Shown piece after piece: positions 1 to 8,943 of a stretch of DNA of 64,000 bases. The stretch is from NCBI GenBank assembly GCA_965212545.1, contig CBDBVB010000024.1, positions 1 to 64,000 on the forward strand, given 5' to 3'. Origin of the DNA: JABDIP01 sp965212545. GTDB lineage: Bacteria; Pseudomonadota; Alphaproteobacteria; DSM-16000; Inquilinaceae. The position numbers and the translations under genes were made by a program. How positions within the stretch are numbered: position 1 is the stretch's first letter; each line of letters begins with the position of its first letter. The notes under the pieces are model-generated. The model ran no database searches. It had not been told where the DNA came from and saw only the letters and a list, made by a program, of their open reading frames with translations.

Positions 1-15
1 ATGTATATCAGAAGA

Positions 16-50
16 TAAGAAATGCTGAAATCCTGGGAATGCATTTCTTA
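16..50. promoter_or_regulatory. Perfect 10-bp inverted repeat upstream of rsr; candidate activator site
   Basis: TAAGAAATGC (16-25) and GCATTTCTTA (41-50) are exact reverse complements separated by 15 bases. Their centre lies about 100 bp upstream of the sigma54-like element at 136-151, the usual distance for an enhancer-binding protein. In enterobacteria rsr-rtcBA operons are driven by sigma54 with the activator RtcR. RtcR binding here is inference, and no rtcR gene is visible in the window. Confidence 0.45.
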
Positions 51-135
51 TGCGCATGCCGGATGAAATCTCGAAAGAATAATATTCGTGAAAACAAACA
101 GTTGGTCCGAATTTCGTCGATCCCAGACAACCAAC

Positions 136-151
136 TGGCACAGCCCGTTGC
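136..151 (+). promoter_or_regulatory. Sigma54-like promoter element for the RNA-repair operon
   Basis: The sequence is TGGCAC, six bases, then TTGC, against the sigma54 consensus TGGCAC-N5-TTGC. Both half-elements match exactly but the spacer is one base too long, which would normally impair sigma54 binding. Other single-base insertions occur in this end of the window, so a spurious extra base in the CCC run is possible. It ends 34 bases before the rsr start, which suits a short leader. Confidence 0.45.
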
Positions 152-185
152 TGATAGGAGGGCGAAGCAGAAGGGAAAAGAAACG

Positions 186-1740
186 ATGGCAAACAAATCC
201 GTGTTTGCGCCGACGGTAGGCACACTGCTCCCGCGGCCCGATAGCCGGAACCAGCACATGGCGCCGGCTTACGACTACGGTCCGCGCCATAAGCTGGCGC
301 AGCTCGCGGTCACCGGGTGTCTAAACGGGACCTTCTACGCCGAAGCGCGGGAGCAGTTGGATGTGGTGCTGGCTTTGACCGCCGAGGTCGAGCCGGCCTT
401 CATCGCCAAGACCGCGATCCATTGCCGCGAGCGGGGCCATATGAAGGATATGCCGGCCCTGCTGGCCGCGTCGCTGTCCGTGGTCGGCCCGAAATATCTG
501 CCGACGGTCTTCGCCCGGGTCATCGACAACGGTCGCATGCTGCGCAACTTCGTGCAGATCATGCGGTCCGGCGCGGTGGGGCGAAAGTCTCTGGGCTCCC
601 GGCCGAAGCTGCTGGTCGCCGAATGGCTGAACAGCGCGTCCGACGTCCAGCTTCTGCGGGCATCGGTCGGCCAGTCGCCGTCCCTGGCGGATGTGATCAA
701 GATGGTCCATCCCAAGCCGAAGGACGCGCGGCGCGAGGCCCTGTTCGCCTGGATCCTGGGCAAGCCCTGCGATCTGGAATTGCTGCCGGCCGACCTGCAG
801 GACTTCCTGCGGTTCAAGCAGACCCTGACCGGTCCGCTGCCGGACGTGCCGTTCCAGATGCTGACGGCGCTGCCGCTGGAGCGGAAGCATTGGACCCGGA
901 TCGCCCGCAAGGGCGGGTGGCAGATGATGCGCATGAACCTGAACACGTTCGCCCGGCACGGTGTGTTCGAGCACAAGAACGTCACGGCCGAGATCGCCGG
1001 ACGGCTGGGCAATGCGGAGCAGATCGCCGCAGCCCGGGTCTTCCCGTATCAGCTGATGGCGGCGCGGACCAACCTGATCGAGCGGGTTCCGCGTGACATC
1101 CGCGAGGGGCTGGACCGGGCGATGGAGATCGCCATCGGGAACGTCCCGGCGGTCAAGGGGGCTGTCGTCGTCTGCCCGGATGTGTCGGCTTCGATGACGT
1201 GGCCGGTCACCGGCTATCGCCGGGGATCGTCCTCGGCGGTGCGCTGCATCGATGTGGCCGCTTTGATGGCGGCGGCGATGCTGCGGCGGAATCCGAAGGC
1301 CCGGGTGATGCCGTTCGAACATCGCGTCGTGCCGCTGGATTTGAACCCGCATGACCCGGTTCAGGCGAACGCCGCCAAGCTGGCGGCGGTCGGCGGCGGC
1401 GGGGACCGATTGCTCGGCGCCGCTGGCGATGTTGAACAAGGAGCGTGCGCGGGTCGATCTGGTGGTCCTGTTCTCGGACAACCAGTCCTGGGTGGATGCC
1501 ATCCGCCAGGGGGCTACCGGCACCATGCGGGAGTGGGCGGCGTTGAAGGCCCGCAACCCGCGGGCAAAGCTGGTCTGCATCGATTTGCAGCCGCATGGAA
1601 CGGCGCAGGCGCCGGACCGCGACGACATCCTGAATGTCGGAGGCTTCTCCGACGCGGTGTTCGAGCTGGTCGCGGGCTTCGCCAATGGTGAACTGGACGC
1701 CGATCATTGGGTCGGCGAGATCGAGAAGGTGACGCTCTGA
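186..1740 (+). CDS. rsr: Ro60/Rsr-like TROVE-domain RNA-binding protein, with a frameshift
   Basis: This is a ring-shaped Ro60 homologue that binds Y RNAs and misfolded or damaged RNA and acts in RNA quality control. The chosen ATG begins MANKSVFAPTVG. The TROVE domain occupies roughly residues 20-320. A von Willebrand A-like domain follows, with the MIDAS motif DVSAS near residue 332. Reading frame changes at about 1400-1404 within the run GGCGGCGGGGACC. The upstream frame runs on into unrelated protein to 1691. The other frame (from about 1405) continues with TDCSAPLAMLNKERARVDLV and ends at 1740. One extra base in the G run accounts for it. Repaired, the protein is about 517 residues, typical of the family. 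The stop codon lies inside the 5' strand of the following Y RNA. Identity is firm; whether the frameshift is biological or a sequence error is unclear. Confidence 0.9.
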
Positions 1741-1904
1741 AACGGACGCCATGGCGAATGCAGGCGGAACTACATGGCTGTAAACCACCCCGGGTTGCGG
1801 GTTCGAGCCCCGCCCGGTCCACCAAATCTTCATTGGGGGCCGGTAGCTCAAATGGAAGAGCAGGGCGTTTCGTCAAACCTTGTCGCCATGGCTTCGTTTC
1901 GGGG
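1735..1904 (+). ncRNA. yrlA: YrlA-type Y RNA with a circularly permuted tRNA-Ala-like module
   Basis: The ends form a long stem: 1735-1744 pairs with 1895-1904, 1748-1757 pairs perfectly with 1883-1892, and 1763-1770 pairs with 1867-1874. Inside it lies a tRNA in permuted order. First comes a variable region (1792-1796), a perfect T-arm (stem 1797-1801/1809-1813, loop TTCGAGC), the 3' acceptor strand (1814-1820), A73 (1821) and encoded CCA (1822-1824). A loop follows, then the 5' acceptor strand (1837-1843), T8-A9 and a D-arm (GCTC/GAGC with loop AAATGGAA). The acceptor stem pairs at all 7 positions, with G3:U70 at 1839/1818. Tertiary-contact bases T8-A14, A15-U48, G18-G19, C56 and A58 are present. 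The Ro stem replaces the anticodon arm. Position between rsr and rtcB matches known YrlA RNAs. The exact ends are estimates. Confidence 0.88.
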
Positions 1905-1928
1905 TCGTTGTTCATCAAGGACCTCGAG

Positions 1929-1951
1929 ATTCCCGTTCGCGGGAATGACGG
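1929..1951. repeat. REP-like palindromic unit between the two Y RNAs
   Basis: ATTCCCG-TTCG-CGGGAAT followed by GACGG. It is the same kind of unit as each arm of the larger inverted repeat at 31255-31324, so it is probably a dispersed genomic repeat. Its hairpin could also separate the two Y RNAs in a common transcript. Confidence 0.6.
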
Positions 1952-1967
1952 GATGGGAGACAAAGAA

Positions 1968-2054
1968 GCCGGCGAATGCCTGCGGGACTACATTGGGCGG
2001 AGCAAGGCGTAACAGCCTCTCCGCAATAACGTCTCGCACAAACTTGTCGCCGGC
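1968..2054 (+). ncRNA. Second Y RNA, short form without a tRNA module
   Basis: GCCGGCGA (1968-1975) pairs perfectly with 2047-2054, and TGCGGGAC (1981-1988) pairs with 2031-2038. The tip is a hairpin, GCGGAG (1997-2002) with 2019-2024 and AGGC/GCCT closing the loop GTAACA. It shares sequence with the stem of the upstream Y RNA: GGCGAATGC, ACTACAT and CTTGTCGCC occur in the same order in both. The upstream copy has an additional AT on both strands of the terminal helix, a paired change that supports the fold. These shared parts probably bind Rsr. Salmonella likewise carries two Y RNAs (yrlB, yrlA) beside rsr. Confidence 0.75.
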
Positions 2055-2055
2055 A

Positions 2056-2078
2056 CCGCTGGCAGGAATGGCCAGCGG
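2056..2078 (+). promoter_or_regulatory. Perfect 8-bp hairpin just before rtcB
   Basis: CCGCTGGC and GCCAGCGG flank the 7-base loop AGGAATG. It starts two bases after the second Y RNA and ends 8 bases before the rtcB ribosome site AAGGAG. There is no T-run, so it is more likely a processing or stability element, or a weak attenuator, than an intrinsic terminator. Confidence 0.5.
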
Positions 2079-2098
2079 GTCTGTCAAGGAGAAGAGTG

Positions 2099-3325
<1,227 letters not shown>

Positions 3326-3354
3326 CCCTTCACGCCGCCTCCCGTCCTTTCAAT

Positions 3355-3909
3355 ATGGAAGATCCGATGCCCAAATCCGATACGCTGAGCTGGGGGCCGC
3401 CCTACACCAAGGATCAGTTGGACGACGCCCAGGCAAAATGGGAGTTCCGATTTCCGCCGGATATGCTCGCTCTTTACCTGGAGCGGCGGCCGGCGTCGTC
3501 TGACGGCCGCATGGTCGATTGGGTGTTGGATTCCGATGAAAGCATTCGTGAGGCATTGGGCTGGCCACTGAAGGGGTTCTGGTTCGATGTCGAGAAATCC
3601 GACCTCTGGTGGCCAGAATGGGGTGTCCGGCCGGCTGACCGCGACGAACGTTATGCCGCGTTGAAGGCAGTGTTCGACGATGCACCGACGCTGATTCCGA
3701 TCTTCGGCCACCGGTACATTCCAGCCGAGCCTCACGAGGCCGGCAATCCGGTTTTCTCCGTCTGGCAGGATGACGTGATCTACTACGGCACCGATCTGAT
3801 GGACTATTTCGACCGGGAATTCGGTGATGGTGACAAGAAGCCCTGGCCGTTGCTGGCTGACATCAAGAAGATTCCCTTCTGGTCGCTGGCCGAACTGCGA
3901 AATGGCTGA
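3355..3909 (+). CDS. SUKH (SMI1/KNR4)-like protein inserted between rtcB and rtcA
   Basis: The 184-residue protein resembles the SMI1/KNR4 superfamily. It has an N-terminal FPPDMLALYL segment, then IPIFGHRYIPAEP, NPVFSVWQDDVIYYGTDL and DYFDREF, typical of the family's C-terminal part. No signal peptide or membrane segment is seen. It begins 30 bases after rtcB and ends 46 bases before rtcA, so it is probably co-transcribed. SUKH proteins are best known as immunity proteins against toxins, several of them nucleases. A role tied to RNA damage is an attractive inference, but nothing here proves it. A second ATG at 3367 (MPKSD) is an equally plausible start. Confidence 0.7.
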   Translation: MEDPMPKSDTLSWGPPYTKDQLDDAQAKWEFRFPPDMLALYLERRPASSDGRMVDWVLDSDESIREALGWPLKGFWFDVEKSDLWWPEWGVRPADRDERYAALKAVFDDAPTLIPIFGHRYIPAEPHEAGNPVFSVWQDDVIYYGTDLMDYFDREFGDGDKKPWPLLADIKKIPFWSLAELRNG

Positions 3910-3954
3910 CTCGCGAAGTCTTTGGACAAGTTATTTGAAGGACACGGTGGACCG

Positions 3955-4989
3955 ATGTCGGACCGCACCATAATCGAGATCGACGGCAGGGAGGGCGAGG
4001 GCGGCGGGCAGATCCTGCGCAGCGCCCTGTCGCTGTCGATGATCACCGGGCGTCCGTTCCGGATCGCCGCGATCCGCGCAGGGCGGGAGCGGCCCGGCCT
4101 TATGCGGCAGCATCTGACTGCCGTCCGTGCGGCCCAGGAGGTTTCCCATGCCGAGGCGGCCGGTGCCGAAGTTGGCTCCGGAGAACTGACGTTCAGGCCT
4201 GGCGCCATTACCGCCGGTGACTACACCTTCACAATCGGCACGGCTGGCAGCACCACGCTGGTTGCGCAGACCGTGCTGCCGGCCCTGATGCTGGCCGACG
4301 GCCCGTCGACCATGGTACTGGAAGGCGGCACCCACAACATGAAAAGCCCGCCCTTCGAGTTTCTCGATGGGTGCTTCCTGCCGCAGCTGCGTCGCATGGG
4401 CGTCGAAGTCACGGCGAAACTGATCCGTCCGGGGTTCTATCCCGCCGGCGGCGGTTCGATCGCGCTTTCGGTCGCCGGTGGCACTCGCCTGTCTTCGATC
4501 GAGATTCCCGAGCGCGGCGAGCGGACCGATTCGCATGCCAGGGCTATCGTGGCCAATCTGTCGCCGGCCATTGCCCGTCGCGAACTGGATGTGGTCGCCC
4601 GACGGCTTCGTTGGCCCGAGGAGTCGCTGCATGTGGTCGAGGACGGCCGCACACCGGGCCCGGGCAATGTGGTGATGCTGACCGTCGAGTCAGAGCATGT
4701 CACCGAAGTCTTCTCGGGATTCGGTCAGATCGGCGTCACGGCGGAGGCGGTGGCCGAGAGGACGGTCAAGGATCTGCGCCGCTATCTGAAGCATGAGGTG
4801 GCGGTCGGACCCTATCTGGCCGACCAACTTCTGCTGCCGATGGCGCTTGCCGGCGGTGGCCGCTTCACGACCACCGCGCCAAGCCAGCACACGGTGACGA
4901 ACGCCCGGATCATCGAGCGCTTTCTTCCGGTGGAGGTCCGCTGGGAGGAGGCGCCTGACGGAATCTGGACGATCACCGTCGCACGCTGA
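3955..4989 (+). CDS. rtcA: RNA 3'-terminal phosphate cyclase
   Basis: RtcA converts RNA 3'-phosphate ends to 2',3'-cyclic phosphates with ATP, preparing ends for RtcB. The 344-residue protein has the family signature EGEGGGQILRSALSLS near the N-terminus, THNMKSPP in the middle and the adenylylated His in APSQHTVTN near residue 312. The ATG at 3955 fits the family N-terminus; GAAGGA lies about 12 bases upstream. It is the last gene of the repair operon. Confidence 0.96.
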   Translation: MSDRTIIEIDGREGEGGGQILRSALSLSMITGRPFRIAAIRAGRERPGLMRQHLTAVRAAQEVSHAEAAGAEVGSGELTFRPGAITAGDYTFTIGTAGSTTLVAQTVLPALMLADGPSTMVLEGGTHNMKSPPFEFLDGCFLPQLRRMGVEVTAKLIRPGFYPAGGGSIALSVAGGTRLSSIEIPERGERTDSHARAIVANLSPAIARRELDVVARRLRWPEESLHVVEDGRTPGPGNVVMLTVESEHVTEVFSGFGQIGVTAEAVAERTVKDLRRYLKHEVAVGPYLADQLLLPMALAGGGRFTTTAPSQHTVTNARIIERFLPVEVRWEEAPDGIWTITVAR

Positions 4990-4997
4990 CGCGTCAT

Positions 4998-5036
4998 CGC
5001 CGACCCGGCCCCGGCACTCTACCCGGGCCGGTGGCG
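4998..5036 (+). terminator. GC-rich hairpin after rtcA
   Basis: Nested complementary segments, CGCC with GGCG outside and CCGGCCC with GGGCCGG inside, follow the rtcA stop by 8 bases. There is no T-run, so termination would need Rho or the hairpin may only stabilise the 3' end. Confidence 0.35.
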
Positions 5037-5089
5037 AGGCGGTCCTGGAGGGCCGCCGCATTCGGCCATCGCGGCGGATGGGAGCGCGC

Positions 5090-6245
5090 ATGACCGACAG
5101 TTCCGCAGACCCGGCTCCGAGCATCGGATTTGGCGCGCGGGTGCGGAAATCTCCGTTCTTCGCGGCGACCCGTCGATGGGGCTGCAAGGCCTTTACGGTC
5201 TACAATCACATGTACATGCCGCTCTATTACGAGAGCCCGGTCGCCGATTTCTGGAAGCTGGTCAACGATGTCACGGTTTGGGATGTGGCGGTCGAGCGGC
5301 AGGTGGAGATCGCCGGGCCGGACGCCGCGCGCTTCACCCAGTATCTGACCTGCCGGGATCTCTCGAAATGCGCCGTGGGGCAGGCGAAATACGTGCTGCT
5401 GACCGACGAGGCCGGCGGCATCGTCAACGATCCGGTGCTGCTGAAGCTGGCCGAGGACCGCTTCTGGCTGTCAGCTCGCCGACAGCGACGTGCTGCTCTG
5501 GGCCAAGGGGCTGGCGGCCGGAGGCGGCTGGAATGTGGCGGTCACCGAGCCGGATGTCAGCCCGGTACAGGTTCAGGGCCCCCGATCCGTCGATCTGATG
5601 CGCGACCTGTTCGGCGGCGATATCGACGGGCTGAAATACTTCTGGTTCTACGAGACGGAACTCGACGACATCCCGGTGCTGATCTCCCGCACCGGATGGA
5701 GCAGCGAGCGCGGCTACGAGGTCTTCCTGAAGGACGGCCGTCGCGGCGACGAACTCTGGGAACGGCTGATGGCGGCCGGCGCGCCGTACGGAGTGGCTCC
5801 CGGAGCGCCGAGCGCGATCCGGCGGGTCGAGGGCGGCATGCTGTCCTACGCCGCCGACATGGGGCTTGACGAAAACCCGTTCGAGATCGGATTCGGCAAA
5901 TTCGTCTGTATTGAGGATCATGTCGACTATTTGGCCAAGCCAGCCCTGGAACGGTTGGCCGCATCCCCGCCCGCGCGCCGCCTGGTCGGCCTGGAGATCG
6001 CCGGCGCGCCGCTGCCCGGAAACGAGCATCCCTGGACTCTGACGGCGGCCGGCCGGCCGGTCGGAAAGATCACTTCCGCGGTCCATTCGCCCCGGCTGGA
6101 GAAGAATATCGCGCTGGCCCTGGTGACGGCCGGGCAGGCGGAGATCGGCACCGAATTGCATGCCGATTGCGACGGCGACACACGCCGCGCAGTTGTCGTG
6201 CCGGTGCCGTTCTACGATCCGAAAAAGAGCCTTGCGACCGGCTGA
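5090..6245 (+). CDS. DmdA-like GcvT-family demethylase, with a frameshift
   Basis: Tetrahydrofolate-dependent aminomethyltransferase-fold protein. Its arrangement is close to dimethylsulfoniopropionate demethylase DmdA: KAFTVYNHM, VWDVAVERQVEI, LTCRDLSK, GGIVNDPVLLKL, GWSSERGYEVF and NPFEIGFGKFV appear in DmdA order. The reading frame shifts at about 5473: CTGTCAGCTCGCC appears where CTGTCGCTCGCC would restore the expected LADSDVLLWAKGL. One extra base explains it, and the second half reads from there to 6245. The ATG at 5090 has GGGAG 5 bases upstream; an ATG at 5078 also exists. The next gene is an FAD/GcvT oxidoreductase, so the pair likely demethylates a methylated amine or sulfonium compound. 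The true substrate cannot be told from sequence. Confidence 0.78.
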
Positions 6246-6414
6246 TGGAAAGGATGCCTGGCGCGATTCCTGGTTCGATCCCGCCCCTTCAACCCTACCC
6301 ATCCGACCGGCGCGCTGCCGGATCGCGTTTTCACTATCGGGATCGTCTGCCCGGTGATACTGGAATTGCCGTGCCCGGGCGCGATAGGTCGTCCAAGCAG
6401 GGGGAGGCGAGACG

Positions 6415-8841
6415 GTGAAGAAAACTGCCCAGGTGGCCGTGATCGGGGGCGGCGTGGTCGGCTGCTCGGTGCTGTATCACCTGACCAAGGCCGGCTGGAC
6501 CGACGTTGTGCTGATCGAGAAGTCCGAATTGACCTCGGGCTCGACCTGGCACGCCGCCGGCGGCATGCACACCCTGAACGGCGATCCCAATGTCGCCAAG
6601 CTGCAGCAATACACCCTTGGCCTCTACAAGGAGATCGAGGAGGCGTCGGGCCAGTCCTGCGGCGTGCATATGCCTGGCGGCATCATGCTGGCGGACACGC
6701 CGGAACGCATGGAATGGCTGAAGATGGCCCATGCCCGCGGCCGCTATCTCGGCATGGAGACGCGCCTCGTCACCGTCGAAGAGGCGGCGGAGATCGTGCC
6801 GCTGATCGACCCGTCGCATTTCGCCGGCGGCCTGTTCGACCCGCTGGAAGGCCATGTCGACCCGTCCGGCGTGACCAATGCCTATGCCAGATGCGCGACG
6901 AATGCCGGTGCCGAAATCTATCGCAAGACCCGCGTCACCGGCCTGACCCAGCGCGTCGACGGGAGCTGGGATGTGGAGACCGAGACCGGCGCGATCCATG
7001 CCGAGCATGTGGTCAATGCCGGCGGGCTATGGGCGCGGGAGGTCGGGCGCATGGTCGGGCGCGAGTTGCCGGTGCTGGCCATGGAACACCAGTACCTGGT
7101 GACCGAGGACATGCCGGCGGTCATCGCCGTCAACGACGAGACCGGCCGGGAGGTGCCGCACTGCATCGATTTCGGGGCCGAGATCTACCTGCGCCAGGAG
7201 GGCCGCGGCATGCTGCTCGGCACGTACGAGAAGCACGGTGTGCCCTGGTCGGAGAAGGACACGCCGTGGGATTTCGAGATGGCGCTGCTGCCCAACGATC
7301 TCGACCGCATCTCCGAACGGCTGGAAGTCGGGTTCACGCATTTCCCGGCCTTCGCCTCGGCCGGCATCAAGCGGGTGATCAACGGGCCGTTCACCTTCGC
7401 GCCGGACGGCAACCCGCTGGTCGGCCCGGTCCGCGGCCTGCGCAATTACTGGTTGGCCTGTGGCGTGATGGCCGGGTTCAGCCAGGGCGGCGGCGTCGGG
7501 CTGGCGCTCGCAAACTGGATGGTCGAGGGAGACCCCGGCTTCGACATCTGGGGCATGGACAATGCCCGTTTCGGCGACTGGGCGACGCGCGCCTACGCCA
7601 ACGCCAAGGTACGCGAGAATTACGGCCGCCGCTTCAGCATCACCTTCCCCAATGAGGAACTGCCGGCCGCGCGCCCGCTGCGCACCACAGCGCTGTATGA
7701 GCCCTGGCAAGACGCCAATGCGGTGTTCGGCGCGGGCTACGGTCTGGAGCACCCGCTGTGGTTCGCCGAGGAGGAGCAGGAGGCGGCCGACATCGTCAGC
7801 TTCCGCCGCTCCAACGATTTCACCGCCATCGCCGGCGAGTGCCGCGCGGTGCGCGAGGCGGTCGGCCTGCTGGAGATCTCCAACTTCGCGAAATACGAGA
7901 TCGCCGGCCCCGGGGCCGAGGCCTGGCTCGACCGCCTGTTGCCCAACCGGCTGCCGAAACCGGGGCGCATCGTGTTGAGCCCGATGCTGAACGATCGGGG
8001 CCGGCTGATCGGCGACTTCACCATCGCCCGACTGGCCGGCGACGATTTCTGCCTGTTCGGCTCCGGCATCGCCGAGGACTACCACATGCGCTGGTTCCAG
8101 GCGCATCTGCCGGACAGCGGTGTCAGCCTGCGGGCGCTCGGCACCGATCTGGTCGGCCTGCAGATCGCCGGACCCGGGGCCCGCGACCTGCTGGCCCGGG
8201 TCGCCGACGAGGAAGTCGGGAACGATGTCTTCCGCTTCATGGCGATGCGTCCGATGGGCATCGGCATGATCCCGGCCCTGGTCGGCCGGATCAGCTTCAC
8301 CGGCGATCTCGGCTACGAGATCTGGGTGACGCCGGACTATCTGCGGGCGCTCTACGACCTGCTGACGGAGCAGGGCGCCGATCTCGGCCTCAGGCCGTTC
8401 GGCGGACGCGCCCTCAACAGTCTTCGATTGGAGAAGAGCTGGGGGAGCTGGGCCCGGGAGTACCGGCCGATCTACACGCCCTGGGAGGCCGGCCTCGACC
8501 GCTTCATCGCGCCTGACAAGCCGGATTTCATCGGCCGCGATGCGCTGCTGAAGGCCCGCGATGCCGGACCGGAGCGCCAGCTTGTCACGCTGGTGGTCGA
8601 TGCCGACGATGCCGACGTGATCGGAGACGAGCCGATCTTCCGGGACGACAACGTCGTCGGCTGGGTCACGTCCGGTGGCTACGCGCACCATGTCGGGCGC
8701 TCCGTGGCGATGGGCTACATCGAGAGTGGCGCGCTCGACGCGGAGGCCGATTATGGCGTCGAGATCATCGGCGATGTCCGCGCGGCGCGGATCCAGCCCG
8801 AGCCGCTGTTCGACCCGAAGGCCGAACGCATGCGGGGCTGA
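6415..8841 (+). CDS. FAD-dependent oxidoreductase with C-terminal GcvT domain (dimethylglycine/sarcosine dehydrogenase family)
   Basis: The 808-residue protein starts with a dinucleotide-binding motif, VIGGGVVGCSVLYHL, followed by SGSTWHAAGG, as in dimethylglycine dehydrogenases. The FAD oxidase domain fills about residues 1-370, followed by an FAO_M-like linker (ENYGRRFSITFPNEEL) and a GcvT/aminomethyltransferase domain to the end, including GDLGYEIWV. Such enzymes oxidise N-methyl groups and pass formaldehyde to tetrahydrofolate. The GTG start is supported by GGGGAGGCG 7 bases upstream. Co-directional with the DmdA-like gene; substrate uncertain. Confidence 0.85.
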   Translation: MKKTAQVAVIGGGVVGCSVLYHLTKAGWTDVVLIEKSELTSGSTWHAAGGMHTLNGDPNVAKLQQYTLGLYKEIEEASGQSCGVHMPGGIMLADTPERMEWLKMAHARGRYLGMETRLVTVEEAAEIVPLIDPSHFAGGLFDPLEGHVDPSGVTNAYARCATNAGAEIYRKTRVTGLTQRVDGSWDVETETGAIHAEHVVNAGGLWAREVGRMVGRELPVLAMEHQYLVTEDMPAVIAVNDETGREVPHCIDFGAEIYLRQEGRGMLLGTYEKHGVPWSEKDTPWDFEMALLPNDLDRISERLEVGFTHFPAFASAGIKRVINGPFTFAPDGNPLVGPVRGLRNYWLACGVMAGFSQGGGVGLALANWMVEGDPGFDIWGMDNARFGDWATRAYANAKVRENYGRRFSITFPNEELPAARPLRTTALYEPWQDANAVFGAGYGLEHPLWFAEEEQEAADIVSFRRSNDFTAIAGECRAVREAVGLLEISNFAKYEIAGPGAEAWLDRLLPNRLPKPGRIVLSPMLNDRGRLIGDFTIARLAGDDFCLFGSGIAEDYHMRWFQAHLPDSGVSLRALGTDLVGLQIAGPGARDLLARVADEEVGNDVFRFMAMRPMGIGMIPALVGRISFTGDLGYEIWVTPDYLRALYDLLTEQGADLGLRPFGGRALNSLRLEKSWGSWAREYRPIYTPWEAGLDRFIAPDKPDFIGRDALLKARDAGPERQLVTLVVDADDADVIGDEPIFRDDNVVGWVTSGGYAHHVGRSVAMGYIESGALDAEADYGVEIIGDVRAARIQPEPLFDPKAERMRG

Positions 8842-8843
8842 AT

Positions 8844-8864
8844 TTCCAATGGGTCCCATTGGAA
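8844..8864. promoter_or_regulatory. Perfect 21-bp palindrome between oxidoreductase and SnoaL genes
   Basis: TTCCAATGGG and CCCATTGGAA flank a central T. The palindrome CCATGCATGG follows at 8865-8874. It lies directly after the 8841 stop and 80 bases before the next gene. The near-zero spacer favours a DNA operator over an RNA terminator. The regulator is unknown. Confidence 0.5.
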
Positions 8865-8943
8865 CCATGCATGGAATGGCAGTGGTTCAGAGCCTCGTAT
8901 GGGCGATCATCGTGAAGGCCCGATGGAACAAGCGGAGTCACCC

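Noticed and set aside
317..1685. Long overlapping reading frames on both strands across rsr.
   Set aside because: Arg/Pro/Ala-rich compositions typical of out-of-frame reading in high-GC DNA; the TROVE frame explains the region.
1837..1900. An ordinary tRNA gene starting at 1837 (acceptor strand, T8-A9 and D-arm are all typical).
   Set aside because: No anticodon loop, T-arm or 3' acceptor strand follows. The matching 3' half lies upstream at 1787-1824, so this is the permuted module of a Y RNA.
6255..6300. Another T-loop-like GGTTCGATCC after the DmdA-like gene.
   Set aside because: The putative stem bases do not pair and no other tRNA part is present.
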